Shown one piece after another: positions 8,758-20,117 of a stretch of DNA of 64,000 nucleotides. Numbering within the stretch: position 1 is the stretch's first letter; every line of letters begins with the position of its first letter. This stretch comes from Periconia sp. R9002 (Eukaryota > Ascomycota > Dothideomycetes > Pleosporales > Periconiaceae), in NCBI GenBank assembly GCA_023627715.1, contig JAMAHW010000013.1, positions 124,001 through 188,000 on the forward strand, in the 5' to 3' direction. The notes beneath the pieces were generated by a model. It did not search any database. It had not been told where the DNA came from and saw only the letters and a list, made by a program, of their open reading frames with translations. The position numbers were made by a program, and so were the translations under genes.

Positions 8758-11726
8758 CCTACATAAGACCTGGGTAATGAAAATAGGCGGATACGTTGTC
8801 GATGGACGATAGAAGGTTAGAATAACCAAACCATGTTTGCGCTTATCTAATTAGCTATGAAATGCAAGAATTGATCATCGCAGAGTATTTTTGCCCTAGG
8901 TATCGACACAGGTTAAAAAAAGACCCTAGGTAACGTCCTCGGCCAGGACAGATACATAGGCCACAGAAGTGCAATACAGACGGCAGCGGGCTGTAATATA
9001 ATAAGAATAAGAAGAGGGCGAACTGCTTCCATAAAAGAACGATAGAATTTATTAATATGCATAATAGAAATTTGAAAAAGGTAAAGATATATATGCATAC
9101 ATATAAGAGCAGAAAAAGGACAGAAACGGGTACTCCTATTTAACGCTAACCGCATTCGACACCACCGCAAAATATCTATACAATTAGCACCCAAAGATCA
9201 ATCAACGCTCACTAGGAGGAACCAGCAGGATGCCGCGCTATCATGCCCATACTAGTAGCAAGTGAAGCTGTGTTCAGTGTGCCAAGAAGACAAATGCATG
9301 ATGATGATTAGGAAACGCGGCCGAAGAGGGCGCAGCAAAGTGAGGTTCGGCGATATTTGGCAAGGCTGGTGAGTGCAAGAATAGAGAAGCTGAAGGGTTT
9401 ACAATCCAAAACGGAAGATGGATGAGTTCGGTTAAGCGTTTTCGGGCGGTTTGCTCTTCTTCTTCTGATCTATCTAGGTGTGAATTTCGCATAGCAGCAC
9501 CATCGCTGCGGGGATACGCTGATTCGGACTCACAGCTTTGAAATTTAGAACCATCGCCCGAGACCCCGAGTTTTGAATAGACCGAAAAAGGATCAATAAG
9601 ATACATGAGCAGAGTACGGAGTATAGCCTCACCAACTGCTATGCATTGAAACCATTGATTGCCCGATCAGGCAATAGTTGCGCAAATGTGGTGGGTTGAC
9701 TTCGCCTCGTTGTATCCCCGTCCGCCTGATTACTGCTTTCGACTGCCAACAGCCTTTTTCAGCTCGCCAGCATGGATTGGAAGCAAAACGGTCAGATTCA
9801 GGGCCGATAAGATTGAGCGAATCAGCAAATGGTCAGCGTCATCATCACCGCCTGTAGGCGGGGGCAACGGTATGCGACTCGGGGTTTTTGGGGAATTTAG
9901 CAAGAATGATTACCCCTTTGGCGGCGCGACAGCTTTCAACGTATGGACGAGAACACTTTTGGTTCGATTGGCTACCAAGGGCACGGTGACAGAAAAAGAG
10001 TAGCTGATTTGCAGGTCGTTGAAACTCAGGCCGTTGGGTACATACGAGCATGGCACACATGGGAGCCATGATCAGTCCCGCTCCATGGTAGCGGTAAGGG
10101 TGAGTAGGGAGGCCGTGCTTTCAGGGCGGCATCGGGCCGAATGGGATGCAAAGGCGACAAGATGGAGGAAGCAAAGTGTTTCGGGACTGGTGGGGACTGG
10201 CAAGTGAGGGTTTAAAAGAGCAAGCATACCTTTTCCAATGCTTAAGTGGATGTTCAGATGTCTCCGACAAGCATGAGATATATAACTTTTGTGACGTTTG
10301 TTAGCAAAGATAATCACATATTCATTGTACGAGAAGGAGGAGCGATGCGAAGACTAGTTATTAGTGAGATTTAGATGTGCGAGGTATGAGGGAATATCTC
10401 ATCGGATGGTGGAGAGACGAGCGGAGGTGATGTAATAACTAAGTTTAGGTCGGGGTGCCCCACCCCAAGACGGCCATGAAAAGGCAGGAATTGTGAGGGA
10501 AGGGAGTATGGAGGTATCGAAAAACATTGAACGAGTGGTTCGGTCGGTGATTGTACTTGGACATTTTTCAGATGCCAACGCGCCACATGTGTTGGCGCTT
10601 GGTATGGGTGTGAAAGCAGGGTTGCTCGCAATTCGCTCCAGTTTGCGAAATTCCCTCAAAGCGAATCGTATCGTGCTGCACAGCCTCCTTTGGCTGATAG
10701 CTAGACGGACGTACGGACGGTCGGTCGTGGAGGAATGTTGACGGAATCGGGATCACATTTTCCGCCGAGAAGCGTGAGAGGCTTCACTGGTACCGCTGTT
10801 TTGTTGGCACAGAGGGTGTTTTTCTGTAAGTTAATGGAGGTTACGTACGTAACGATTGGTGAAGATTGATGTCTAATGCAGTGAGGTTTCTTTAGGGGGT
10901 TTGAGCGAAAACCAGGACTACGGTAGAGATTTGCGACTTGTGCCGTACTGAACATGGCATAAGGGTTTGAGTTGTGTATTTGTTAATAACTTTATTTGGC
11001 GGGCAGTGATGAAGAACAAGCAAGATGAGGAATCTAATAGACAGGAGCAGGAGACGCGAAAAGGGACGGGCGTGGGCGATCTGCTCTTGGCCCTGGGGTT
11101 GTCGGGCCTTGCTTGGCCCCGGCGGATGACTGTACTGTACTTTACTTACCTAGTCGAGCTAGGCTGGTGATATTGGTATCATTGCTGCGTATTTTTGGTT
11201 AGGTAGTCGACTCCGCCTCACGCTGAAACGCCTCCCTACACCCGACACCCACTTGTAGCAAAAAGCACTGTTGCGCCCTCTCCTTTTGCGTTCCATCCTT
11301 TCACTCACATCATCATCCCTCAATTGGCATTTTCCACCGTACCTCCATCAACAACAACTACATACCAGAGCACTTATCCTTTCTACCTAATTGTAAGTAT
11401 CAGTTACCCGTCCTTGACTAGCCGCTTCGCTTGCTTCCCAACTTGGCGGGCTCAGCCACAGCGGCGGATTAGCCGGAAAATAGGGAGCTGACGCGGCTTT
11501 TCTAGACGCCTAACCCTCTCTGGGCCCAACATCTCTCCAGTCTCCAGACACTCCAGCACCACTTACCTGCAAGACCTACCATTAACGTTGGCCCTCGCAA
11601 CGTCTCACAATCCATCCATCCCTTCCCTCACCTATCCATTAATCAAAGCCTGAGGTTCCCCGCCTTTGATCTTGCGCCTTCGCTGTCCAAATCAACGACA
11701 ACGACAACAGTACCACATCTTCCCTA
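8758..11726. other. Long intergenic region upstream of bZIP gene
   Basis: About 3 kb in which I find no supportable gene. Short ORFs (for example 9274-9606 minus and 9659-10003 plus) show no family features. The last 500 bases are pyrimidine-rich. They hold a plausible donor (gtaagtatc at 11393), so the bZIP transcript may have a long leader with a 5'-UTR intron. Confidence 0.4.
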
Positions 11727-13546
11727 ATGGCGACAGCCGTTCAGTCTCAACTAGCGATGCCACCTGCGTTTACAAACCAGTGTGTGGATCCAGACACCGA
11801 TTCCTTCTTCGACTTCAGCCAGCTTCCCTCTCCCTCTCCCTCCGCGGCCGTGTCGCAATCATCCTCAAATACCACCACCAACATAACAAGCCCGGCCACC
11901 AATCTGCTCGACGGCGAGGACCTCCAGACTCCTGCGAAGCCCAGCCATGAGTACGGTCGCTTTAAGCAACAAACAGGTCTACCCTCCGGCTCCATTGCTG
12001 GCATCGGTCAGTCCTACAACCCAACCTTCCCCATGTACTCGTCCACTGGTCTGGATGAGATGAGCTTGATGAATGATTCATCGATCATGAGTGGATGGAA
12101 TACCGGGATCAGTATGGATATGGATCTCATGTCACAATCCTCTTTCATGTTCCCTTCCACCGATTCCATGCAGTCTCAATCATCAGATTATGTGGACCCC
12201 AGCGCTATCACGCAAGAGGGAGTACAAAATATAAGGGTGTGGCCAGGTATGCACCAGCAGCAAGCTGCACAAGCTGCACAGGCAAGGGCACAGGCACAGC
12301 AACTCCGCCAGCAGCAGCAGCAGCAGCAGCAACAACGTCAGCGGCAACAACAAAATTCACAGCAAAACCGTCAGCAATCCGGCAAAAGCAGCTCAAGTCC
12401 CCTGAGCGATGCTAGGACTGAGGAAACCATCGCTCGGGTAGTTAACCAGATACGCCAGCAGAGCCAAAACAGCGCCATGGCCGCAGCAGATGCCCAGCCC
12501 AATGTCCTTCCTCATGTCATTCGTGCTAAAAAAGAAGAGGATGATATGGATGAAGACGAAAAACTACTTGCATCGGAGCAGGGCAAGAAGCTTACCTCGA
12601 AGGAACGTCGCCAGCTTCGCAATAAGGTTTCTGCTCGTGCCTTCCGTTCAAGAAGAAAAGGTGAGAATCTAATACCGTTGAATATTCACCCATTGTGCTA
12701 ACCTATATGATAGAATACATCGGCCAGCTTGAAGGCGAGGTCGCTATGAAGACGAACGAAGCCAACGAGCTTCGCACTCAGAATATGGCTCTGATGGAGG
12801 AGAATGCTCGTTCTAGGGCTCTCATCGAACGTCTTCTCCGCCACCCTGCCTTTACCCCCTTTTTGGAAGATCTTTCTCATGATGAGAGCCTTCAACCGAA
12901 GCCAGCCATGTCTAACATGTCTTCTGCTTCCACCACCCCTACTCCGGCTCCTTCACGTGAGGAGGGAAATGTCTACAACGAGAATCATCAAATCGGCATG
13001 GCCCTCATTCCCGAGACTCCTCTCGATATCTCCATGCTCAACATCAACAACAGCGCCTACGGCATGGAGAACGTTGGTTCCTTCAACTACCAGCAACCTC
13101 AAGTTTTTGCCGTTCTCGAACTCCCCGAAGGTCCCACAAATCCTATCGATAGCGACGCCCTTTCCGGCAAGGGTTACAGCTCAATCTTCTCAGTCGAGGA
13201 TGACAGTCCCGCAGAGGAGGTCAAGCCTGATGTCCCCGTCATTGAACGTCCTGTTGAATCAACGGCCACTGTCGAGGAAATTGAAGAGGAGGAGCAAGAT
13301 CCAGAGTTCGATCTCTACTACTCATCTCCCGCTCCCTCCGTTTCCACATCCGCCGTCGCACCCCTTGAAAACCACGAATCATTGTTCGGTGACTTCAACT
13401 CCGAAAAGGTCTTCGCTCACTTTGAGCTTTTTGTTTCTGACGAATGTGCCGATGAGCGTCTGATGGCCCGTTTCGAGAAGCAATGTGCCCGTATGAACAC
13501 AGTCTACCAAAGGATAGCAGCTTTGACTTCACATCTTGACTCATAA
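11727..13546 (+). CDS. bZIP transcription factor
   Basis: A 588-aa nuclear DNA-binding protein encoded by exons 11727-12660 and 12714-13546. The 53-bp intron (GTGAGA...TGATAG) splits the codon between the basic region and the zipper. Residues about 1-180 are Ser/Thr-rich with acidic, Met-rich patches typical of activation domains. Residues about 195-225 are a poly-Gln run. The basic region RNKVSARAFRSRRK (about 298-311) carries the NxxxARxFRxRR signature and continues into EYIGQLE and a leucine zipper (heptads through about 345). The C-terminal block FAHFELFVSDECADERLM is also conserved in this fungal subgroup as I remember it. A GT-rich alternative reading through the intron stops after 13 residues, which supports splicing. 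The target genes cannot be told from the sequence. Confidence 0.9.
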
Positions 13547-14283
13547 TCTTTTTCACTTCCACAGCTTTCTTCTTTGGTAGGATCTTCCTCCATCCTGGTC
13601 AAGTGTTATCGATCTTGGTTCCTTCGAGACTGTCTTCACTGCTTTGGTCATCTTTTTTTGGAAAATTAAGAGCGCTCCTTCACACGTATTCGAGAAGTTG
13701 TTTCATTTTCAGTTCCAATCTGACTACAGATTGATTTACACGACTTACGATTTCTTTTGTATTATCTGGCCACAAAGGCTTCAGCGGTTGGGACATGGCG
13801 TTAAATATATTGGAAGGGATAACAGTGGACACCCCACATTCTCTGTATATTGCTTATCAGTGGATCGGGAATGTCCGCGCGCTAACATCGGTTGGTTTGG
13901 AAAGTTCTATTGTAAATGTTATATAGGACAGAATGTATCTATAGATTTTGTTAGCTTGAATGCTCCTCTTCATCGAAGCCACGCGACGTTAACATGACCT
14001 TCAACTTTGTCCTAAACTCTGACTTAGGAGTCTCAGGATATGCCTGCATGCCTCCGTCCGAATCATCGATTGGCGTAATGGATGCATTTTGTAGTATGAT
14101 CACTACTAGTCTTCTCCGTGGTACCTGCTACAAAGGGTGCACAAAAAAACACTTGAAATTTAGGGTATAACCAAATCTCGCCCAAAGCCATACATGCCTC
14201 AATCACGATGTCCTCAACCACTTTCCAGCCTGTCTGTTTCGTAGGCTCACCTGTTTCAATGATCCATCAACCATCACTTACAA
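13547..14283. other. Intergenic between convergent bZIP and Arl3 genes
   Basis: The 3' flanks of two convergent genes. A 117-codon ORF (13644-13997) lies here but has no coding features. I see nothing else. Confidence 0.4.
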
Positions 14284-15054
14284 TCACCGCATAACCGGCG
14301 GCCTCCCCTCTTTATTCCATTGAACCCTCGAGCACAACCACTCTACTGCCTCCTTGACCCCCGTCCCGGTCAACGCACTGCACGGCAAAACCCTACTATC
14401 CCTCACGCTCTCACCCTTCTCCCCTTCAAAAACCTTCCTCACAAACCCTTCCTTGATACGCACCACCTCGACGCAGTCCTCGCGATCCTGCTTGTTCGCC
14501 AGCACCAAGATCGGCACCCCCGCCGCATCTTCATTCTGCAACACGGATTCCAGCACAAGTCTACACTCCTCGAGCCGCCCATTATCGATCTCCGCGCTAT
14601 CATTCCCAGCCGCAGCGTTCGCCAGCGCTGTGGAGGAAAGCTCGGCGAGCGTTGCATTCCCGACATCGCTGCTATCAATCACAAACACAATCGCATGGCA
14701 CGACGTATAGTACGACTGCCAGAGTCCGCGAAGGCTGTGCTGGCCCCCGACATCCCAGATCTTGAGGTAGATGGGCGGATTGGGCGGTGGGAGCGCGACC
14801 GTGGTGACGTTTTGGCCGACCGTGGGCACCGTTTTCAGGTTTGGGTTAGAGGTAGAGTACGCGGCTTTGATTTGCTCTAGGAGTGTGGTTTTGCCGGCGT
14901 TGTCTAGGCCGAGGAGAAGGATTGAGTATTCTGTGATTTCGTGGAAGGTGTGTGTTAGTTACGGTGATGTGGCGGCGGGGGCTGTGGGTTTCTTTTTTCG
15001 TTTACCTTCTTTGCTCGTGGCATGCAGGTAGATGGATTTGAAGAGGTGGTACAT
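14284..15054 (-). CDS. ARL3: Arl3/ARFRP1-type small GTPase
   Basis: A 231-aa Arf-family GTPase matching yeast Arl3 and animal ARFRP1. In those systems it acts at the trans-Golgi upstream of Arl1 and golgin recruitment. Exons are 15006-15054 and 14284-14930, with a 75-bp intron (GTAAAC...TCACAG). The protein begins MYHLFKSIYLHATSKEEYS. The G motifs are GLDNAGKT (G1), PTVGQN (G2 Thr), WDVGGQ (G3), NKQD (G4) and CSAL (G5). There is no Gly2, so it cannot be N-myristoylated; Arl3/ARFRP1 is instead N-acetylated, and the Met-Tyr start fits that. Compared with animal ARFRP1 it has an insertion after DSSDVGN (AELSSTALANAAAGND). The long antisense ORF here is a shadow. Confidence 0.92.
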
Positions 15055-15308
15055 TGTCTACGGACGCCGGGCGGGTTGCGCGATTACATGCTGATGTGCT
15101 GCCTATGGAAGATGCGTGCATGCTGTAGTTGTCGGGCTTAACAATGGGGTTAAGAAAGAGGTCTGTGCACTTGGAGTTGGAGAACCACAATTGCAGGAAC
15201 CGAGTCTATGCTACGAACTATGTACTTAACAATTGATGCAGGACTGACTATCAATGCTCAGTTCGAACAATTCTAACAATAAAATCTATTCCTCGAGCAC
15301 CTCAAGTC

Positions 15309-17499
15309 TCAATCTTTTTTGCTGCGGGACGATGTCCACGGATCTCTAAAATTCACCAACACTGCGCATGGCTGCTCCGTCCGCGGCTCATTTTGTTCGG
15401 TTGTTAGAGCTCCGGCCATGTCAAGATAATTATTCGTGTCTTTCGGGGACACATGAAAATCGAGGGCTGAAAGTACTGGGGAAATTGCATCTCTTCGTGA
15501 ACGGCTTCTAGGCTTGGAATAATCCGGCGTAGAAAATACACTAGAAACCAACCTCGATGGTTGTTCACCTGGGTATGTAGGAGTCCAAGTCTCCGGAAAG
15601 ATTGAGTTATGTCGCAGGTGCGACTTTCCATGATCAGAAACATATTCGCCGTCCACCGGATCTTTGGCACCATCTAAATGCTTGGTCGTAGGCAGACGGG
15701 AGTGAACTCTAAATAATGCGCGGCCTTCGTTCTTTTTCGAGGCATCATTCGAAAAGGGGGACGTGGGTGGGGATTTGCTCTTTTTGTGGCCCTTTTTCTT
15801 GTTCCCGCGGAAGGGGCTTGGGATCCTGATACCCGACCGCTCAGTCCGAGGACCTGCTTCCTCTGGTTGAATCTTGTCTCTTTCTACTCCTCTGACGAGA
15901 GGGTTGGGTCCGCTCGAAGGGAGCGCAGCATGGGGGTCGTGATCCACCCAAGGTGCAATTTCTCTCAGGTCCGATTCGTGACTGTGGGTCCTATTGATGC
16001 TGCTGGGGGTGGATTTCAAAGTCGCCCCCATTGCCTGTGGGATGTTTGGTTGTGTTTCCATGGCGGAATCAATGCTGAATAAAGACTGAGTCGCATCTTC
16101 GTCACCACTTGACGAAAGTGTCACTGTGTTCTTTGAGGTGAGATGCGATGATGATAAGTCGGGTCCTCCATGCAATATAGGACGTCCAAAAGTCGCCATG
16201 CGGGATCCGCTACGTGACGTCGGCGTTGGTGATCTTGAGTGGATTGGACTAAGCTGTGTTGCTATTTCTGAAGGAATGTTTTGGGGTTGCCTTTGATTCA
16301 AATCAGGATGCAGCTTCCGATTCCGTTGTGATTCCCGAAGGACTTTGCGAAGGCGCTTGTACTCGGAGAATTCATCAACCTGGAACGCAGTCGGAGCCTT
16401 GAGGACTTCTTCCACAGGGGACGGATCGTCTCGCTGAAAGTGAATATCGTATAGAATATTCGTAGGTGGATTATGTTGGTGGGCAGCACTGTCTGAGGCC
16501 TTCCTCTTACTTATAGACCAACCGACTACGCGATATCTGTATAACGTTTAAATCGAGCCCAAGGGAGATCACAAATGCACTTACAGGCCTTCGTATCTTA
16601 CCCCAGCTCTTGGACCCCATATACTGTTTAGGCTGTGACTGCGCAGTACACGGATAGGGTTCCTGCTTTTTGGTGTGGCGGCGGTCAAACGAAATATTCC
16701 TCGGTCAACAAGAGTGCAACGATATGTGAAGTGCATCTCCGTGGGTGCTTCGAGCTCGCCATCGTTTTTGAGAAACAATGCATAGGCTGTCTCTTTGTCA
16801 AAGCAGACACCACCTTCGACCGTATCATAATCAATGATTCCAGCATGCCATGCAAAAAGAGAGTTGATCCACCATCTGTGTTGTGTCAGCTTTGGCCATT
16901 GTATAAATCCGAAGGAGTCGTACGAGCCAGCACGAAAGCCTAGGTTTCCATGTTTGTGTGATACACTTGAAGCAAGTCTCTCGGGGCAATCATGTTCCCA
17001 GCGCCTCAGTAAAGCCTGAAGAACAATCTATCAGCATAATGGTAACGTATTGCCTGCACTCAATTACCTGTTTAGACAACTCCCTACCACTGGCAATTCC
17101 CTCTAGGCATCCTCCTCTGCCGTATAAGAAAGGGGGGAGGTCCTGTAATCTGCCAAACCTAAAGGTCCATATCTTGATGATTTTGTTACAGTCATCGCAT
17201 AATCGTCCCGGCCACCTTGTCGCAATCCCCGATATTTCCATGACGGCTCTATGGATTCCCGTCGCTCGTAAATCCAGTGCTGTAATTCTGGTTGAAGCCT
17301 GTAAGGCCTGGAAAAGGTCGTGTAAAACCAGCACATCATCTGCCGCCAGTGATCCAGGACCCTCCCGGGCAACAATAGGATCGAGCTCATCACGTATCCA
17401 GCCGCACAGACGATGAAGTCTTGAGCGTGAAAGGTCGGTTGCAACTGCTGATATGTCGATCGAAGACGTTTTCCTATTACTGTTTTGTGTAGAAGACAT
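15309..17499 (-). CDS. SRA/YDG-domain protein
   Basis: A 696-aa protein from exons 17068-17499, 16585-17015 and 15309-16536, with phases 0 and 2 matching. Introns are 52 bp (GTAATT...CTTCAG) and 48 bp (GTAAGT...TACAG). The N-terminal 140 residues are a helical region (LHRLCGWIRDEL, LAADDVLVLHDLFQAL, LDLRATGIH). Residues about 145-300 resemble the SRA (SET and RING associated, YDG) fold, which in UHRF1 and plant SUVH proteins flips and reads methylated cytosine. The clearest block is NPIRVLRSHSLNSIW followed by GVRYEGLYRVVGW. Here YDG is YEG. SWWINSLFAHHAG-type sequence is present as WWINSLFAWHAGI. The C-terminal 370 residues are Ser/Pro/Arg-rich and disordered, with a basic patch (GNKKKGHKKSKSPP). 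There is no SET or RING domain. A chromatin role is inferred. Confidence 0.72.
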
Positions 17500-17804
17500 G
17501 CGGATGTCGTTATGGTGATAATTCCGCGATCAGGCACACGGGTAAATAAGCTAAAGTTTCGGGGGTTGTGTCTGTCAACGGGTTAAAATCTTTGGTTGTT
17601 TTGTGTTTTTGTTTGTGTGTTAGTGTTCAAGGTAAAATCAGTGATGGTGCGGTTGCGGAAGGTGTGGTTGGAGACCATGCAAACAGAAAGAGTTATGCTG
17701 ATTGGCAGGGCAGGAGTTGGGTTGAATCACATGCATTCACCATACATATATCCATCGACTAAGCAAAGTGGACTGCTAAACCCCTCCAACGCAAAGAGTT
17801 TCTG

Positions 17805-19633
17805 TCACTTACGCCCTCTTTTCCGTTTTCTTGGTTGTTGCGATGCGACCGGTATAGCTGCCTCTGTAATACTTTCCGTAGCGTCTGCATCACTGAAGCC
17901 ATTCCACTCGTCATCACTGCCTGCCACATTCTGCTCCACAGAAGTACTTGAGCTAGGATCAGGACTTGCGTTCCTGACGAGCGCTGCCACGAAGAAGCCC
18001 ATAGTTCCTTCCACAGTGCCTTTCTCACACCGTATGCATGCATCGCATAGCGTTTGTATCTGTTCATTACTCAACTCAAGCTGTCCTTCGAATTTCTCGT
18101 TCTCCCAAAATCCGCGCCTCTGCCATTTCTGTAGACCTTCCACTTGCTCAGCTCTAGTGAGAACCCTCCAACCTCGACTCTGCCCTATAGATGAGCCTAA
18201 TGCCCGGGCAACCACCCCCTCGTTCTCTTCGAAATGAATTGAGCATGTGGAATATGTTATTTTCCGGGCATTTTGGAAGCGCATCGCATGGGTAAGAATA
18301 CGATATTGGAATGCAGATAGAGCAGCAAGTCGCTCAGACGTTTTGTCCTCCAGTGGTGTCTCTTCATGCGTCGAATCATCTAACGGGAGACTAAATGTTG
18401 TTGGGTCTTCCGTGCTAGAATTGCCAACATCATTACGTTTTCGTTTTTTACTCATGCTTGAACCTGTGACCGCAGTAGATTGAGGGGACGGATTTGGTAG
18501 ATGCATTTGGACCGAATCCTCACGTCCTACAATCCCGCTTCCACTACAGCTGGGGTCAAGCAGTATGGCACTAACATTGCAATATTCCTCAGCATCGGGA
18601 TTAGCTGCCAGAAAATCCGCATTTGCCTTGACCGATGCTATTTTGTCCGCAGCCGCCAGTTTGACCATCTTTTGCAAGATATGAGCTCTTGTCTTATCTC
18701 TTTCAAATGCAATAATCTTCCTTGATCGATCTCCTGGTGAAAGATTTGACATGATAGCGGCAAGATGTGTAGTTTTGTTGCCAGGAGCTGCACATCCGTC
18801 GATGGCATCTCCATCCTCGGGGGTTATGTTGAGTAGGTAGGCTGGGAAGCACGAGGCCTTGTCTTGAAGGATAATATTACCATTTGTATAGGCAGAAGAC
18901 TTGCTGATGTCGACTTTTGGTGGAAAAGCGAGTAAACTCGGTATGTTGGGATCTGGGAAGTATATTTTTGTCGAGCCAGAAGCCGCCATGACCTGGGCCA
19001 AAGTCTCTGCTTTTTCATATTCCGCAAACGTAGTTATGAGCAGCTTGTCAAGGCTAACTTTCAGTGTATTAACGCGGACCCAACGCGGGTGTTTGGCTTG
19101 AACGTGGGAAGATTGCTGCTCTTCCTCTAGCGCCCCATTGTTCACAGCTTCACGGAACGATTCCAAGGTTGGATAACCACGCCGTATTCGCGCTTTGGTG
19201 AACTCAGCACCTAATCTAGCCTTGTGTCGAGTGATTGCAAGTTTTAGAACGTGGTTTGCAGGTGCAGCCACGCCGCTTTTGGAGACGATCAAATCGTGAC
19301 AGAGCAGCAAGGCGAGAACGGGGGAGAGCTGATGTTTATTAGTGACATTGAACATTAATCTGCCGACCATGTAATGCTAATCAGGTAGGATGAGTGTGGA
19401 GGACTAATTCCGAAACGAAAGTTTCGACCTACTTTTTTCTCTTCCCGCAGGAGCCCGCATTTCTCCACGACATCCTTCAACACCAAGGACCACTTTGACG
19501 TTTCACTGATCAAAGCGAACAACTGCGCAGGTGAACTTTTCAGATTTTTCTGCCTGAACAATCTGGACTTCAAGGAGCCTCCAGAATTTTCGGAATTGGC
19601 GAGTAGTGAAGCGGCCTCATAATAGAGCGACAT
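17805..19633 (-). CDS. RCM1: 25S rRNA cytosine-C5 methyltransferase, Rcm1/NSUN5 type
   Basis: A 574-aa nucleolar S-adenosylmethionine-dependent RNA m5C methyltransferase. Yeast Rcm1 modifies one cytosine of 25S rRNA. Exons are 19433-19633 and 17805-19328. The 104-bp intron (GTAGGT...CATCAG) joins LLREEKK to LSPVLALLLCHDL, matching the family. The ATG at 19633 gives MSLYYEAASLLAN; the frame is open upstream to a GTG at 19741 (not ATG). Motifs seen are DGCAAPGNKTTH (SAM site, about 243-254), LLDPSCSGSG (motif IV Cys near 328) and ITYSTCSIHFEENE (motif VI, catalytic Cys near 429). A charged insert lies between them (SKKRKRND). The C-terminus is basic (PRKRKRGRK), a likely nucleolar signal. It is divergent from the tRNase Z gene, another RNA-processing gene. 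Confidence 0.9.
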
Positions 19634-20117
19634 GGCAATGTTGCGGTCCCAGGCCCAGACTATTAAAAAGTTTTGGGGAGGTTGATGTTGACGAGCAGCA
19701 TGCCTTATCGATAAGAGCTTCGATGTCTTGACGCGAGTCATGAGTGACCAGCTAAACTAATCCGGAAAAAAGATTTGTCCGACCTCGAAAAGTGACGCGC
19801 GATAGACTCATCATCCATCCAAGTCATTCGCTGAGATGCGCTTCTGGTTGTATTGAAGATCCCGCTCTTCAGAGCCAGTCACTTTCACGTATATCAAGTT
19901 GGCGCCACTTCTGCGTTTGGTGGGGCGCTCTACGGCTACGACGTTCCTACCTCGCACATCGAAACCACTGCGTCCTCAGCTCCGGTTCAAGCTATCGCGC
20001 GGCCTCTTCCAATGCCAGCCCTTCCACAGATCTCTGATCCTGCCCGAAATTGTAGCCGATAGAATTGAGCAGGAAAAGACCAGATCATATACAAACTCGG
20101 GCGTCGCCGTCGCTCCT
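19634..20117. promoter_or_regulatory. Divergent promoter region, RCM1 / TRZ1, with upstream in-frame extension
   Basis: This is the shared upstream region of two divergent RNA-processing genes. Bases 19857-20117 continue the tRNase Z frame (after a TGA at 19854) and encode LLRLVGRSTATTFLPRTS and LRFKLSRGLFQ. There is a short upstream AUG at 19835 (MRFWLY, then TGA) in another frame. No TATA box is evident. Confidence 0.5.

Noticed and set aside
9274..10003. ORFs of 110 (minus) and 114 (plus) codons
   Set aside because: No family features, no splice support, no codon bias; the intergenic region is full of similar ORFs.
13644..13997. 117-codon plus ORF in the bZIP 3' flank
   Set aside because: Probably 3' UTR; Phe/Tyr-rich chance frame.
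14320..14880. 186-codon plus-strand ORF opposite the Arl3 gene
   Set aside because: It is antisense to a gene with all GTPase motifs; composition (Arg/His/Pro) is that of a shadow ORF.
17596..18237. 213-codon plus-strand ORF
   Set aside because: Mostly antisense to the Rcm1 3' part and made of Ser/Cys-rich chance sequence.
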